Origin: Leuctra nigra
Lineage: Eukaryota > Arthropoda > Insecta > Plecoptera > Leuctridae
Assembly: GCA_934045905.1 (NCBI GenBank)
Contig: OW203764.1
Location: forward strand, 35,423,328-35,487,327
DNA: 64,000 nt
Direction: 5' to 3'
The position numbers were made by a program, and so were the translations under genes. Of this stretch, positions 10,627 through 23,533 are shown piece after piece. The first letter of the stretch is position 1, and every line of letters begins with the position of its first letter. Under the pieces are notes generated by a model. That model saw nothing but the letters and a program-made list of their open reading frames with translations, was not told the origin of the DNA and did not search any database.

Positions 10627-13600
10627 ATAAAAAAGAAACTAACAACCTCGACAAAAAATTGTAACACAGTTTTCATGCTAAAAGTTCACCAAATTTAAAT
10701 AGATTTTATACTGAATCTCATTGGTAATATAAACGAGCAGCATTTACAACAAGAAAGTGTGTAAAATTGTTAATAAAATTATAACTAAAAAATCGTAGAA
10801 GATAAAGAATTGATGTCAAGCAGATAAAACGATTAAAACGAATTCCATTAAACACATAAATGTTTAAATAAATAAATTTCAAAATGATTAACGTATTTTA
10901 AAACGTATTACCTACTTGGTCACCTACAGCTAGCTTATTCCTTATCACCTGCCTGCTAAATACAAAATCAGTCTGCATAAGCGTCTTTAAACACAACAGC
11001 AAATCCCTTAATGGGCTGAGAGTTCTGTTTTCAGTTGCACACAATGTTTTCAAATAAAGTGGCGCTAATCTCTCTTGATCCACTGAAACCCCACCGATAA
11101 AACCCTTGTATATTTAGCACTAGGAGGGATAAAACAACCCCATCTCGACTCGTATATTCTCGATCCATGCAATTGTGTCATAATAACCCCAATGTCTCCG
11201 CCGAGTGCCTCAGCCAGTGCAACTCGATTCCCAAGTCACTGTCGAAGCTGCAAGAGCGCAGCGAGACTGTTCGATGTAGAGTGCAATGAGAAGTTATGCT
11301 TGCAACTAGCACTATATGCAGTGTAGGTGCAAAGATATTAGCCAACAGAGTGTTCATAATATCTTCGGTAGGAGTTGTGGCAATTTGAACATAGATGATA
11401 CTTAGTAAGCTCTCTACATATATGAGACTGACTTTAAAATAACCCGATAGACCACATATTATACTCTCTTTTACGAAGCACATATTTTTTCAATCGAAAA
11501 CTCCAGCGATTAGGTTCATGTATGATATAACTTTTATAGATCATTTTAAACATATCTAATCAATAACTCTACGATTTGGCTCACAAATAACATAACCTTC
11601 AAAATTATGCTTGATAGGTCACAAGTAAAATGTTCACATTTAAATAGGTACTATTCAAAGGTTTATGTTAAAAAGATTATACGGTGGTCACAGTATAAGT
11701 ACTGATTGGTGTTTTAAGCAGGCGCGTAGGAAGTTGGCGAAGGGGGAATACCCGCCCCCCTCTGATTCAATTTCTCTCCAGCTTTTACATGTGTCAAATA
11801 ATTAATATCCTTATAAAGTGTTAAAATAGATTAAAAATGCACCAAATTCATGCCTGAAAGTAAAAAAAAATCTGGGTCTGTGCGCCCCGGTCCCGCATAT
11901 TACTGGAAGCCCTCTCCCCGCCTCTCCCCTCCCCCATTGTCTTCGAATCCAATAGTATCTTCAGCTAAAGTTATTTTGCAACATTATTCCCCCCTTGCAA
12001 ATTTAGTTCCTAAATTTAGTTAAATGGTATGACTTGTGACGTGAAATCAACGGAACAAAACAAAAACACAGAGTCCCAAAAGTGTTGAATGGAGTCGCTC
12101 GTTCCGCTCCCCGAACACGTCTATAACAAAATAAGCTCTCAGAATTCATAATATTTATAAAGTTATAATAAAAAGACAACGGCTGAGCGAGTAAACACAA
12201 ATATACTTACTCCCACTGCTCTGAACCCCCCAGTCGTAATTATTCCGATCTAGTTTTGCCCCCACCCCCTCCCCGCGGGGGTTTCAACCGCCCCATGACT
12301 ATGCAAATGCCGGCTCACCCGAAACACGTAGTAACTCATAACATTGTCCATCCCGGAGGACACTATTGTAACACCACTGTCCATAGTGTCAATAACACCA
12401 TCCCAGCAGGCTTATAGCTCGCGCAACTCCCCACCCGTGCCATTAGCCGATCTGCATTATGCTCGGGTACGGCGTCGCGTACGTCCCCAGACGCGTGTGC
12501 TATATACGCGGACGCATTGATTTGACCCTGATTCGATTACATGGTTCGTCACATCGGGAAATGTCCTTGGGTTGAATCAAGAGGAATGATCGGTCGTGGG
12601 CAAACAATCCCTCACTCGGGTGTGTGTGGTCAGACCCATTGTTAGGAGCGGTTATTCAAATAGCGGGAACTTCGGTGAGCTGTTATTTAGTTTGATCGAG
12701 CCATGCGTACTGCGAATAGACTCGTGGGAAGATACAGTGCACGTTATTGTTTCAGTCTGAGCCCTGGTTTATGTTATCTATCCATCATGCGGATATCATC
12801 TATTATTTATATACTCCTGAATGCATTATGGTAAGACAAATGTGGTCTCAGGAAATCGATGAGCAAACACACGGGGCTAAATCCTATTCGTAGCATTTAA
12901 ACTACAACAATAGGAGAAGAAAGTAAAATAGGTTGTATTGCATACGTTGAACGTGAATTAAATGGCGTGTCGCGAGAAATAGTTGAATGGATCGAGAAGA
13001 AAAGGTCTTTACAAACAACCAACAAGAATACTCCAGCTGCGAGCATTGAGCATCTCCACTCTCATTGCTCGAAGACACGTTCTGTTGGTAGTTGCGGTCT
13101 CCTAGCGCATCGCGAGGTAAACTTAAACCATCTTGAGTGCATTCTACCAACTTTACGTTGCAACTTCGCTTACATCGCATCTACATGTACTTATACGCCA
13201 TGGAGAAGTATTTACGCGAGCTCGACATGACGTGGAGTCTAAGTTGTCGAGGGGGTGGCGGGCGGGAGGGAATATCGTCTGCATGGATTCACGGCAAGCA
13301 TCTCGGAGTATTACAACTTCGCAGCACGTCCCTCTTCCACTCGGATGACCGAGGCGAAGACGTCTCAAGATTTCACGTCGACGATATAGAAGCTGAGTGC
13401 TCTCAACAGAAGCTGCGATAGATCTCAAATAAATATTATACTTGGGTCAGTTAATAATGCACGCTGCGGTGATGTCGTATTCAGAGTCTCTCGGATGATT
13501 CTCGACTGTGACAGATGATGTTGGTTTCGATCGAGATCGTTTATCATCGAGCTGCTTCCGTGCCTGCCGAGACTGTCTACACATGACGACTCCAATCATT

Positions 13601-13980
13601 GGACGCTAAACATTGAGGTTTCAAGCCGAAAGCTTCGTTTCCTGTCTGAGTAGCAACTTGCACGGGATGGCATCGCGAAACTACTCGACGAAAGTGAACT
13701 TCTGAAGACATGGAGAGAAATGTAGGTCAACTGGAGATCTCGGAACGTCTTCTTATTGGAAAATGACAGAACTTTGAATAGCAGTGGAGTGGCATGTGTT
13801 TGCACAGATTTGCAGCGAACATTTGCACTAATACTTTTCCGACTCGCCAAAGTTCTCCTCCTGATGGCAAAACAACCGAATACTTCAATCAGAAAGTAAT
13901 TGATAATAATTGCAACTCTTTGCTTTTACAGAGAGTCTGCACTTATATTAAAACTTATTAAAACGTAACCACACTTATAT
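10627..13980. other. No gene recognised; CpG-rich stretch at 12900-13430
   Basis: Unique DNA with several small open frames. Between 12902 and 13430, frames on both strands stay open together, which reflects higher GC content rather than coding. C-rich patches lie near 11740-11760 and 11900-11940 and near 12260-12290. No exon could be supported. Confidence 0.35.
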
Positions 13981-14047
13981 TTCAAAGAAATATATCGCTT
14001 GGGAGGGTTGAAGGTGCAGAGCCGCTGCAAAAGGATGCATTAATTAC
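13981..14047 (+). repeat. Direct repeat, first copy
   Basis: About 67 bp containing ATCGCTTGGGAGGGTTGAAG and GCTGCAAAA matches 14311-14377 with a few substitutions. The two copies are 330 bp apart in the same orientation. Confidence 0.8.
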
Positions 14048-14310
14048 CTGATTGGTCAGTAGCAAAATTGACTAAAATTAAGCAAAAGCAAGTGAAATGC
14101 AATTATGCAAGTGCAAGACACGGAATGAACTTGGTAGAATATTCTGCAACGTTCCCATCAGCAAGTCGATCTGTCGACATCCGCTGATTGAAATTATTTT
14201 TGTTCTTGCAAACAGAGAATAAGTTCTAAACATTAATCAAGCACGTATACACATCTCAGTGAGAGATAGGTAAGTTTATTAGTTGATCTTTAATCTTGCT
14301 CATTTTACAT

Positions 14311-14377
14311 TTCAAAGAGAAATATCGCTTGGGAGGGTTGAAGTGGCAGAGTCGCTGCAAAAAGATACATTAATTTT
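14311..14377 (+). repeat. Direct repeat, second copy
   Basis: Second copy of the 67-bp repeat. The sequence between the copies shows no obvious further duplication, so this is either an old tandem duplication or two fragments of one repeat family. Confidence 0.8.
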
Positions 14378-15321
14378 CTTTTCACTTTGTGTTGTTGGTA
14401 GCCCGGTATAGAAGGTGGGGCTGGGATTTTCACGCTTGCGAGCCTTTCAAGAACCTCTCTCGCTGAAATGTTGATGCGAGTGCATCGAAACGCGAAGAGA
14501 TTAAGGCTATTAGAATTACACGGATCTATGCTAAAGTACATTCAGCGTGTCTTATGATTAGTGAACCGTTTCGATAGCAATGATAATTAAACAACAAAGA
14601 AAAGAGTCAAAGAGAAACCCCCTCCCTCAGTATTTACGTTGAAAAAATAAATTGTATTTACTAATACTTTCACAGGGCTGATGAATAAAGGTACACAAAT
14701 TACACAATCGGCTCTATTTACTTTTTTCTAATTAAAGGGTTTTATGAAAAACACACAAAATTGGGTTTCAATTGTTTTCAAATTTCAACAAAAAAGCAAC
14801 GAATCATACGCAACGAAATAAAACATCATATCTGGGAAATCTGTTATTAATAATTTCACTTTATTACGGGGTGAAAATAATTTATAGTCATGGCAACAGA
14901 AGCTGCAAATTAGCTTTGAAGCTCGGGCGTGAGCTTGTGAAGAGCTCCTCTAATTGAATTATGGTGATATATTGTTGAATTGCCTCACGACGCAAGCGCA
15001 CTGCAACTCCGACTGAAAGAATAACAACCGCGCTTCTCATAATGACCCAAACAATCCTAGAGATCTGCTCTTCAGCGCCACGCGGGGGGAAATAAATGCA
15101 TTTTAAATCGCGCGGAATTACCATCTGAGATGTTGGTTCGAAGAGAGAGTTCGTCTTCAATGCAGACTAATTGGACGATGCATTTCATCCGATCATTTAC
15201 CAAAGCAAGATAGCAATTAAACGTAATGATAGGTTTAAGTCGTATTATAATTGCAAGTCATAAAGGCTTAGTTCTTGACTTGAATAATATAGTAAATAGG
15301 AATCGGTTGCATTCGAAAGTA
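14378..15321. other. No gene recognised
   Basis: AT-rich DNA with no shared repeat. The minus-strand frame 14888-15160 (90 codons) has no recognisable motif. Confidence 0.35.
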
Positions 15322-15846
15322 ATCATTGGAGATAATATTTCATAATCGACATAACTTTTGAACCATTCCCATAATGTAAATTTTGAAAAATTAAGTAACA
15401 TAAGCATTTTCTGCCCTTATAAACACCAACATATAAATTATAAAATTTGTGCCCAAGCTCGACTCCAAAGCTGAAAAATAGATACCTTAGCTTTTAAGCC
15501 TGATTTACACGGTACAAATTTTCTTGAACAACTTCTGTGTCACATTCGCACTTTTCATACAATTTTGTGTTTACACATAGCAACTTCTTGTCACAGAATT
15601 TGAGTTCATCTTTTATATCATTTAGAACATGTTCTAATTACAGAAGTGTGGCGCAGAAGTTGAACAAGAAATTGCTCCGTGTAAATTGGGCTTTAGTCGA
15701 GTTTGGGAAAAATTTGTGTTTTGTAACTTGGTATTTTTCTAGTAGGGTCCACTAAAAAACTAGACAAATAAATTATTTTTCACATTTTTCATAACAAGAA
15801 TGGTTCAAAATTACGAAGATATTTAGGAAATATTATCTCCAATGAT
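15322..15846. mobile_element. Inverted-repeat element carrying a nested element
   Basis: The ends are inverted copies: ATCATTGGAGATAATATTTC at 15322 and its complement ending at 15846, with further pairing around TTTTGAACCATTC. The interior is interrupted by another inverted-repeat element (15496-15694). Part of the left side (TTTTGAACCATTC, then AAACACCAAC) also resembles 7820-7910. No transposase. Confidence 0.65.
15496..15694. mobile_element. Nested short inverted-repeat element
   Basis: About 200 bp with terminal inverted repeats AAGCCTGATTTACACGG and AAGCCCAATTTACACGG (read from each end), continuing as TTCTTG and CAACTTCTG on both sides. It lies inside the element at 15322-15846 and so is the younger insertion. 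A target duplication is not clear. Confidence 0.65.
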
Positions 15847-17470
15847 CATCTTCGAGCACAGCCGACTCTTAAACAAATTATGCGTCATTTCGCCAAACTT
15901 GTTCTCCAGAGTCGCGACTTTTCATTTCGACTCCATCTCACTGGATATCGCACGTCGCATTACACCAGCCGATATATCGATCGATTCTTTCAATATCTCG
16001 ATAAGATTCCTCGCCGCCGTCGACAATGATTATTCATCGTCGTCTCCCTTTTCAGTGGATAACGAAAAATCTTAAGGTTATTACGCTATCACGGCGCGCT
16101 CATAACGATCCGTTAGATGGCAGCACAGGTTAGGAGATTAGTGTGATGTTAACAGCGGTGGTGTCATGATGGCACGCCATTGCAAACGCAACGGTTGGTT
16201 CAAATTGCACAAACGATCTGTGGATGTTTGTAACCCTTCCAACCCCCACCCCCACCCCCACCCGTGACAACACGCCTCTGGCATTGCCGACCCCATAAAG
16301 ATAAGGGGGTGTGGAAACGTTTTTTTCCAACTCTGTCATTTAGTGAGCTTATGACGTCCGCTTCTGATGGCAGAATTCTGTGTTACATTTTCATATCAGT
16401 TGGCAAGCGAAGTTGTCGCGGTTTCCCCGCCATAGGTTATCGCGCTACAAAAACACACCCCTTCGTCGCACCCTTAAAACTGGCCTTAACCAAACGAATA
16501 CGCGATCGTGTTGATTTACATTTGAGGCAGCTATCTTTCATCTCGAGTTTATTCAGTTAAGAGTAAACCTATGTTTAAATTGATAAGCCTTGTACTGTCG
16601 AGGTCCTCGGGCACATTTACGTTCATTTGTAACGCCGTCGGGGGGTTGCCAGTTGACAAAGAGAGTGGCTAAAATATACTCTGGCTGTTATAATATGGTA
16701 AAAAGCCACATAATTATAAATAATTGCGGCTGGTACGAGAGTGGACGGAAAAAGGGGCACCGATGAGAAAGGCTTTTCAAATTAGATTAGGAAGGAACTC
16801 TTTCCGGTAAGCAGCTTTCAACACTCAAAAAATATGTCACTTTTCTTTCATCGAAAGGTGAGAGCGACAGCAAATTCACTTTGAGGTGCTTTTTGCGCTA
16901 AACTCTATTATATTAGCAGAGTAAGCTTCTTTTTTTCCAAACCTCATAGTATATTCCTGATAATGTTAATCAAGGGTATTAAAATATTTGTAATATACCA
17001 CATCTGCCACCATTTGTAAACCCCACGTCAAAGTCCATCCTCGTTCTTTCTGAAATAATTGTAACCGACACACGCAAATGCTTAGTTTGGAAGTTAATTT
17101 GACCACTTTTCATTCTGAGACCAGTGATCATGAATTCTCTGTATGTGCGTTATCACTGGCGCCTACCGAACATCGCTGTGTGCGCTACACGCTTGGCAAA
17201 CGGATGTCCCGGGTGATAAGGGTTCAACCAAACTCATATTTCACCTGTTACCTCAGCTCTGTTCGCCGTATATTTCACGCCGGCGCTCGGGAATGTTTGA
17301 GTTGATATTTCAATGCCGCGGTGTTATCCGAGTAGACGCCCATGTGTCCGGCGTCTGATTACTGAGCCGACAAACATGACGAGAGACAACAGGTGACTTA
17401 CGTGTTGCTCCCGACATAGGCAAGATGGCGTCGCTTTGCCGCTGGCCCAGTGCAATCAATGTGTCAAATT
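15847..17470. other. No gene recognised
   Basis: Mostly unique DNA. A CCCCCACC pyrimidine tract lies at about 16240-16262. The overlapping frames at 16130-16560 and 17078-17358 have no domain. A TGGTGGCAG-type motif (minus strand) sits at 17000-17017 and is described separately. Confidence 0.35.
17000..17017 (-). other. PBS-like motif, minus strand
   Basis: On the minus strand this reads CA, two bases, then TGGTGGCAGATGTGG. It matches the motif at 23516-23533 and the three at 52088-52409. See the entry for the 52-kb cluster. Confidence 0.45.
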
Positions 17471-17486
17471 ACTAGGAAAACGCTCC
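17471..17486 (-). repeat. Family G 3' terminus fragment
   Basis: ACTAGGAAAACGCTCC is the outermost part of the family G end (compare 17613 and 34139). Only the first 16-20 bases are kept before the outer inverted-repeat element starts at 17498. Confidence 0.6.
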
Positions 17487-17803
17487 TTGTACGAGGGGGG
17501 TCATTATATTTGCGGACTCAAAGGGTTATAGTAGAGATGTGAATTTCTAGAGCACATAGTTCAGTTGTGTGACCTTTTTTTAGGCATACCAAATTTTGTG
17601 GCAAACTTGTGTACTAGGAAAACGCTCTGTGTAACGCGTTGATGAGCGAGCACGGATATGCGCAACACATCGAACCGAAATTCTGTCTATTGAAAATGTC
17701 ATTAAAAGCCAATAATTCTTTAATTTCGTCACAGACTGGTATGAAAATCTCCAAATATTCCTGTAGTATTAGTCCCAATAACCATGCAAATTGAACCTTT
17801 ATG

Positions 17804-18222
17804 TTATTAGAAACAAGAAGAGATTATTTACCAGTTAGTATACTAATTATAACATACAACTATTGGAAACCTGGTATTCAATTTAAAAGCCACACATTAA
17901 AACAATATTTCGATGATTATTCTATCATCTTCATCAGTCAACTGACGACATTCGCCAGCTTTCCCCCCTTTCATCAGAAAACCGCTACACTATGACTCAC
18001 CTCGGTCAAAAACTAAAAGTACATTACGTCCTAATAACTAAAGGTAATGAGTCAGGTACACATTATATCACAGATTAATTAATTACGAAGCAGTTTATTG
18101 ATGTCAGGAGTCAACAAAGACCTCCATGACTCATCGAACATAAAATTACTCTGGCTAGTAATTAGACGATATGTGTGGCTTTTAAATTGAATACCAGGTT
18201 TCCAATAGTTGGTTGTAATAAT
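17804..18222. mobile_element. Innermost insertion with 41-bp perfect inverted repeats
   Basis: Identical 13-bp direct repeats TTGAACCTTTATG flank the insertion (17791-17803 and 18223-18235). Inside, a 41-bp inverted repeat is exact: 17857-17897 and 18171-18211 (starting CAACTATTGG). The inverted repeats begin about 53 bp inside the left direct repeat and 11 bp inside the right, so the true ends are uncertain. Perfect arms suggest a young element. No ORF. Confidence 0.65.
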
Positions 18223-18915
18223 TTGAACCTTTATGATTAAAATGTTTCTTGTTAATATTCAAAAATCATAGGATCTATTTAAAAAAAATATACCTGGGAC
18301 CACTCATATCCCGCAGAATCGGGAATGCTAATGTTATAGAATAGGACCCCGGGAAAATTACTGATAAAAGTGTGTGTACTTACACAATATTAGACGATCT
18401 GTTGAACGGTCATATCAGTTTCATACGATTGAAAGTTGCTCTAACTTCCTTGAAACTATAAAGAGTCGAAGTAGCCGTGATCAACATTTTCGAGTCATTT
18501 CACAGCAAACACGCAAAATGTCCGTAAAATGTCAATAAATTTTGGATTTAAACACAGATAAGTCTGAAAATTTTCAAAAATACAGATAATGTTGGTCCCA
18601 ATGACCATGCAAAGTTTTAAGTTGATCGGTCATACGGTTCTAGTTTAAATTTCAAAAATCATATGAAAGATTTTTTTAAATTTTTACCCATGGGAGGATT
18701 TGGCTGAAACTTTGTATAATTGGGTACAATGTTGGTCGTAATGACTTGTCAAAATTTCAAATTGATCGCAAAAACCAATCGAAAGATAATTTTTTTTAAA
18801 TTTGAACCAATCACATGAGCCCATTCAAAAACGATCCCAGGGACCGCATAGATTACGTTAGCATATGTGCAAAATTTCAGATCGATTGATTGTGCCGTTT
18901 AACCTGGGCTGTGAA

Positions 18916-18966
18916 CACAAAAAAACAAACAAAAACAAACAAAAACAAACAAAAAAAAAACACACA
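18916..18966 (+). repeat. AAAAAC/AAAC simple repeat
   Basis: A-rich tract with the AAACAAACA unit repeated, then A10 and CACACACA. It lies near the 5' end of the family G copy. Confidence 0.9.
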
Positions 18967-19419
18967 CAGAGAAAGTGCCGTAAGAGTACCGTGGTGACGC
19001 TCGCTACGCTCGCTCAATTATTGTTTAAGTTATCGCCAATAGGACATTTAAAAGGTCAAATTGAGTGTCGCGCAGTCATCAAATTCATTCAAAATCCAGG
19101 AAAAACACCTCAAACCATTTTGGATGAGATTTTAGTGTTATCGAGGACTTTGTCATGGGTTTCCATAGAAAAAGTTTTATTGATACTGTTTCGAGGTGAT
19201 TTTCATTGATTTTTAAAGAACTTGATGACGGTGCACCACTCAATTGTGTCAATTGAAATGTTCTTCGAGGTTGACTTACATATTTGGCGATATTTTATAA
19301 TAATGACACAAATATGATAAAATTTGGTATAAGCCTAAAAAAGGTCACACAATTGAACTATGTGCTCTATAAACACAAATCTCTACTATAACCCTTTGAG
19401 TCCGCGAAAATAATGACCC

Positions 19420-22400
19420 ACAGTATTTGTGTTCCATGAAAATTGACATGATGCGTGAGAATTATTCTGCGCTGTTTTAAAAGAAGCTGTATAGAAAAAC
19501 CAAGGTATTTATGTGATGTGCTGCATAATTCTTTCTAGTAATTTGACAAATATTTCAAAGAAGCTTACAATTTCAAAGAAGAATTTTCGTGGATTGGAAT
19601 GTTTGCTCTGTCTTGATGTTGGCTATGAAAAAGGACGTATGGCGACGTTCTGGACAGCTTCAGGCTAGGAATAAAGCAATCTGTCCTTAAAGTTGCCAAC
19701 GTCCCTTTAACATCAAGACGGAGTATAATCTCACGGCAAAGACACCTGAATTCACAGATTTGGCTAAAAATATGTAAAATCAGATGAAGTGCTGGTTCCA
19801 ATTGATTAAAACTGTTGATTTGATCGGAAAAACGGTTTATTTTCACTATCAACTAATTGGAGGATGGCAATCCAAATCAACATAGTGACTGCAGAGACGG
19901 CATTAGTATAGGGAAGATTTTCATATAAAGAAAGCAAACAAGCGGAAATTGACATAAGAGTAACATAATAACGTAAACAAACACTTCCCCCAGGCATCAG
20001 AATGCCATGGACTTTCATCAGTCCAAAGTCTTTAGACTCGACATATTACATTACAATTACCTTGGTACCCTTACAAAACCAAATAGAAATTATGAAACTG
20101 GCAACGAATTTTCACCCCTTTAAAATTGCAAGTAAAAAAGCAGTGAAGATAACATGAAACTTAATGGCTGTTTAATGAGAGCAGTAAGCGAATAATTAGT
20201 ATTTTCCGGAATTAAAAGAGTGTAAAAAGTATATAAAATATGAAAATTATGTGTAAGTTTCATGGCACAAGTATAATTACACAATTTGTTGAGAATAAGA
20301 GAATAGTTTAAAGAAATCAAAAACTAGTTAAGGTTCAGGCGTAGTTACAACTAAGTGCTAACATTTTCACTTGGAATGGTTTAATTTAGTAACGACTTCA
20401 CCAGCATCCAGATAAGTGACACTTTTGTTGGAACTAATCTACGCAGAAGAAACTGCACAGAATAAATTTGAAGATGATTTTACTTCCTTGCACCTAAATA
20501 TTCTCAAATCAAGACCTGAAGTTGAAGGAAATCCGACGAGCAGCCATTCAAACTCAACTTTACTCGAATAAAAGGGCATATGCATCACAAACCTGACACA
20601 ATGTCGTCATAAAAACATGCGCTATTTCTTCATCTTCCTAACGAAATATACATAAAAGCACTGGGTTTTGATAGTTTTTACGCGTATTTATACACGAGAG
20701 ATTCTTTTTTTTTATTAATAAATAAATCACTGCAAAATCAACTTCTATTGACTGAAAATATTGATAAGCTCCAGTATGCAGTGAATGCCCTTCATAATTC
20801 GTTTTGGATAACTTAACATGAACGATGTAAGGAGTGTTCTCATAGGTAACTATTTTTTATAGGTTGTAGAGAATTACTACTCAATCCTCTTAATCATAAA
20901 TTCCAATTTCGAAAATATTATTTTGTTGTTATTATTTATTGAGAAAAACCATTTACAATTACAACAAAAACTATCGCTTAACCTGTGGTTTTGCTGTGGA
21001 AAAACACATCGAAGAATAAATTGGTGAAATTTCTTCCTTAATACTCTAAATTAGACAAAAAGAACATCTTTGATCCCTAAAAATTAATATGTAAAAAAGC
21101 CCACGCAATTTTATGTACAGGAATCCAATTAAATTTTATCATTCGCTTTTTAAAATCTGTTTAGCGTTTTCCATTTCCATATCAACGTGAAATAATAAAC
21201 AGGCAGGCAATGAAAGTCGCCATACATCACGTCACGGACTTTTCAAACCTGTATTTATCATTTTCAATATTGCAAACATGTCCACATGGTGGTAAATGGA
21301 CGGGACCGAATTACCTTGATGGGTAGAGCTGGGAATTGGTGGACGCATTACAATCACCCTTTCAACTAATTGCACACATTGTCTGGTTACGCTTGACTCA
21401 CATAAAACAAGGCTTCAGCCCTTAAGGGCCCCCCCCCCCCACACACACACCTACACAAACCAAGAAAACCATTGTAGATAAGAACAATTATTATTATACC
21501 ATTTCATAAATAAACAGTGGACATGATGAAGTTTATTTCTAAAGCAGAACCCTAGCTTTACGGATAGCGTAGTGTTAGCCTCGCGAGAGTAAATTATTTT
21601 GCAATGCTTGGGGCATTGTTTTCCGGTCAGGAGATTCCGTCCGGTCCGGCGAATAGCGACGTTCACTGGACGGAAGAGAACCTGCACCGTTTGTCGTTGA
21701 GACGAGGATAATATACGCAATACGGATTAAAATTCACCCGAGGAATAGTAAAGTATGTGCGACGGGGAAACAGAAACGGATATGGCAGTAAGACTTATGA
21801 ATTACCGTTTAGAATAGCGAATACCTTGTTGGTGTTTGGCGAATTTCATATGGTTCACCTGAAGTATTATACGGAAAAAACTTGTTTTAAGTATCTAAAT
21901 AAAAATAATAGCTACTCACAACGACTTCCTAACAATGCATATTGAAAGTCACTCTATTCTTTCTCTCTTATGGCCACTGCCTTCTCATTGGTTAGTTGAG
22001 GACACGTGACCGGAATCCTCTACTCTCACTGGCATTCACGGGGAAAATGTCTCAAAATATAATGTGGATAGAACGCCATGTATACCATTCCCCACAAAGA
22101 AGAAACATTATACATCCACAGAATACATTTTGATATCTATAACAAATTTGTCAGTTAATCATGTTTATAATAATAATGTTAATGTATATACTAAGTGCAC
22201 AATGAAAATATCAATGATAGTACATGAACGAGCTTTCCTAAAAGCATAATATTTGGATTAAGCTCAATATCATGAAATTTAAGCTTATGCAATTTAATCT
22301 GTATTTCATTAACATGGTGTATCCAAATTATCCAAATTAACAAGTCATACTTTGAATATAGCTTTGAAGTATGATTTGCGTTGGCTTAATATCGGGCCAA

Positions 22401-23047
22401 ACAAACGTAGTTTTGCGTGACATAACTATTAATATTCGTTCTATCTTTCACCAAACTTTGCCCGAGCAATATTTTCCCCTCCGAACCCTACAAGTTGATT
22501 TCAGTTTGTGATTTTTCATGTCGACGATGAAGCTTGTATTTTTTCCCTCTACTCCTAGTGTTGTACATTGTATTTTTCGACAGAGGGACGCGCGACTAAA
22601 TTTCATAAATTGAACTGCCACGCGTAAACCTCGCATCAGCGCAGAAGCGTAAATGCGTAACCATTTTTATTTTACAACCGCCGCAACTTTTCACCGCGGA
22701 GATTTATCGGCGAGCCCTCTTGCAGTGTTTTGCATCGCGCAGCAGCCATATTGAGTCACAACATTTATAAAAAGCGATTTGTATCCATGTTGAGGCGGGT
22801 GGATAATCCCACCGAACCTACGATAAAAGATGATCGAGACATGAACTACATTCCACATATTAGCATAGCGGGCGTCTTGCATTGTGAACGATACTAAAAG
22901 TGCGGCACATTAAAAGAGGCTTCGGTAAGGTAAACGACGCGCGTAATGTTTTTTCGAGATTTTTCTTCACACTAAAATAGTTTTAAAAAATCAAATAGTA
23001 ACTCTCATTTCTAGCTCTCTCTACTAAATAGTGCCACCCACTGGAGT
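19420..23047. other. No gene recognised; C12 tract at 21429-21440
   Basis: AT-rich, apparently unique DNA. A C12 run followed by ACACACAC lies at 21429. Small open frames on both strands (for example 19565-19852 minus, 21451-21720 minus) show no domain. Nothing supports an exon. Confidence 0.35.
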
Positions 23048-23145
23048 ACTTGACGACCTCTGGTAGGATCTCAGTGTTAAATACGAAACTAAGCGTAAAA
23101 TAATAGTACCTATTTATAACATTTTGAGGTCGCACTATAGAGTAC
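23048..23145. repeat. GACCTC palindromic repeat, diverged copy
   Basis: GAGTACTTGACGACCTCTGG near 23045 pairs with the complement of the stretch near 23125-23145 (GAGGTCGCACTATAGAGTAC). The same GACCTC core with a palindromic layout is clearer at 27961-28193. Confidence 0.4.
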
Positions 23146-23515
23146 TGGAATTATTTGGTATTGTGAGAATTAATGATTTTTGAACACTCTGTTTGTGTTA
23201 AGAAAAACTCAAAAGACAAAGTTCTTTTTTAGAAGTGGCAATATATTTTGTGTCCATTTTTCAAAAGGGACTACGGCCGTCTGCATGCTCTCACTTTTTC
23301 AGTGACACATCTTCTGCGGTTTTTCAAATCTCAAGTGTTCACCGCTCGCCTATATTCAGTGTAGCATTACAACTGCCTCCACACTCTGTGCGCCTGGTAA
23401 CTTTCGTTATAAACTCTGTTACAAACCAGTTTTACTCCGGGCGTGTGTCCGCAATGAAGCTTTACGTCACAAACACCAAAGGGGCACTCGGTGGCCACTT
23501 TTAATTTTTTCACCC

Positions 23516-23533
23516 ACATCTGCCACCAAATGT
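23516..23533 (-). other. PBS-like motif, minus strand
   Basis: On the minus strand reads CA, TT, TGGTGGCAGATGTGGG; the same arrangement as at 52392. It would match the complement of a tRNA 3' end (ends CCA). No LTR pair was found around it. Confidence 0.45.

Larger units (their letters stand above)
17613..19024 (-). mobile_element. Family G copy (Helitron-like), interrupted
   Basis: On the minus strand the 3' end is a GC-rich potential hairpin (CGCTC...GAGCG), then TTTTC, then CTAG followed by T, as known for Helitron ends. The other end (18967-19024) holds TGAGCGAGC-type words inverted relative to the 3' end. The body shares ATGTTGGTC, TGACCATGCAAA and GATTACGTTAG words with 34139-34740 and 41920-42651. 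It is interrupted by an insertion at 17804-18222. No Rep or helicase. Confidence 0.6.
17498..19419. mobile_element. Outer inverted-repeat element of a three-level nest
   Basis: Terminal inverted repeats of about 100 bp: 17498-17600 and 19315-19419, both (read inward) starting GGGTCATTAT and containing GCGGACTCAAAGGGTTATAG and GAGCACATAGTTCA. The original element is about 17498-17612 plus 19025-19419 (about 500 bp). It is split by a family G copy at 17613-19024. No transposase; the open frame 18865-19209 crosses the junction of two repeats and is not a gene. Confidence 0.75.

Noticed and set aside
13137..13428. Cluster of overlapping frames at 13.1-13.4 kb
   Set aside because: Four frames on both strands are open at once in a CpG-rich stretch; no domain or codon pattern favours one.
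18865..19209. 114-codon frame
   Set aside because: It starts in the family G repeat, crosses the AAAAC simple repeat and ends in another element.
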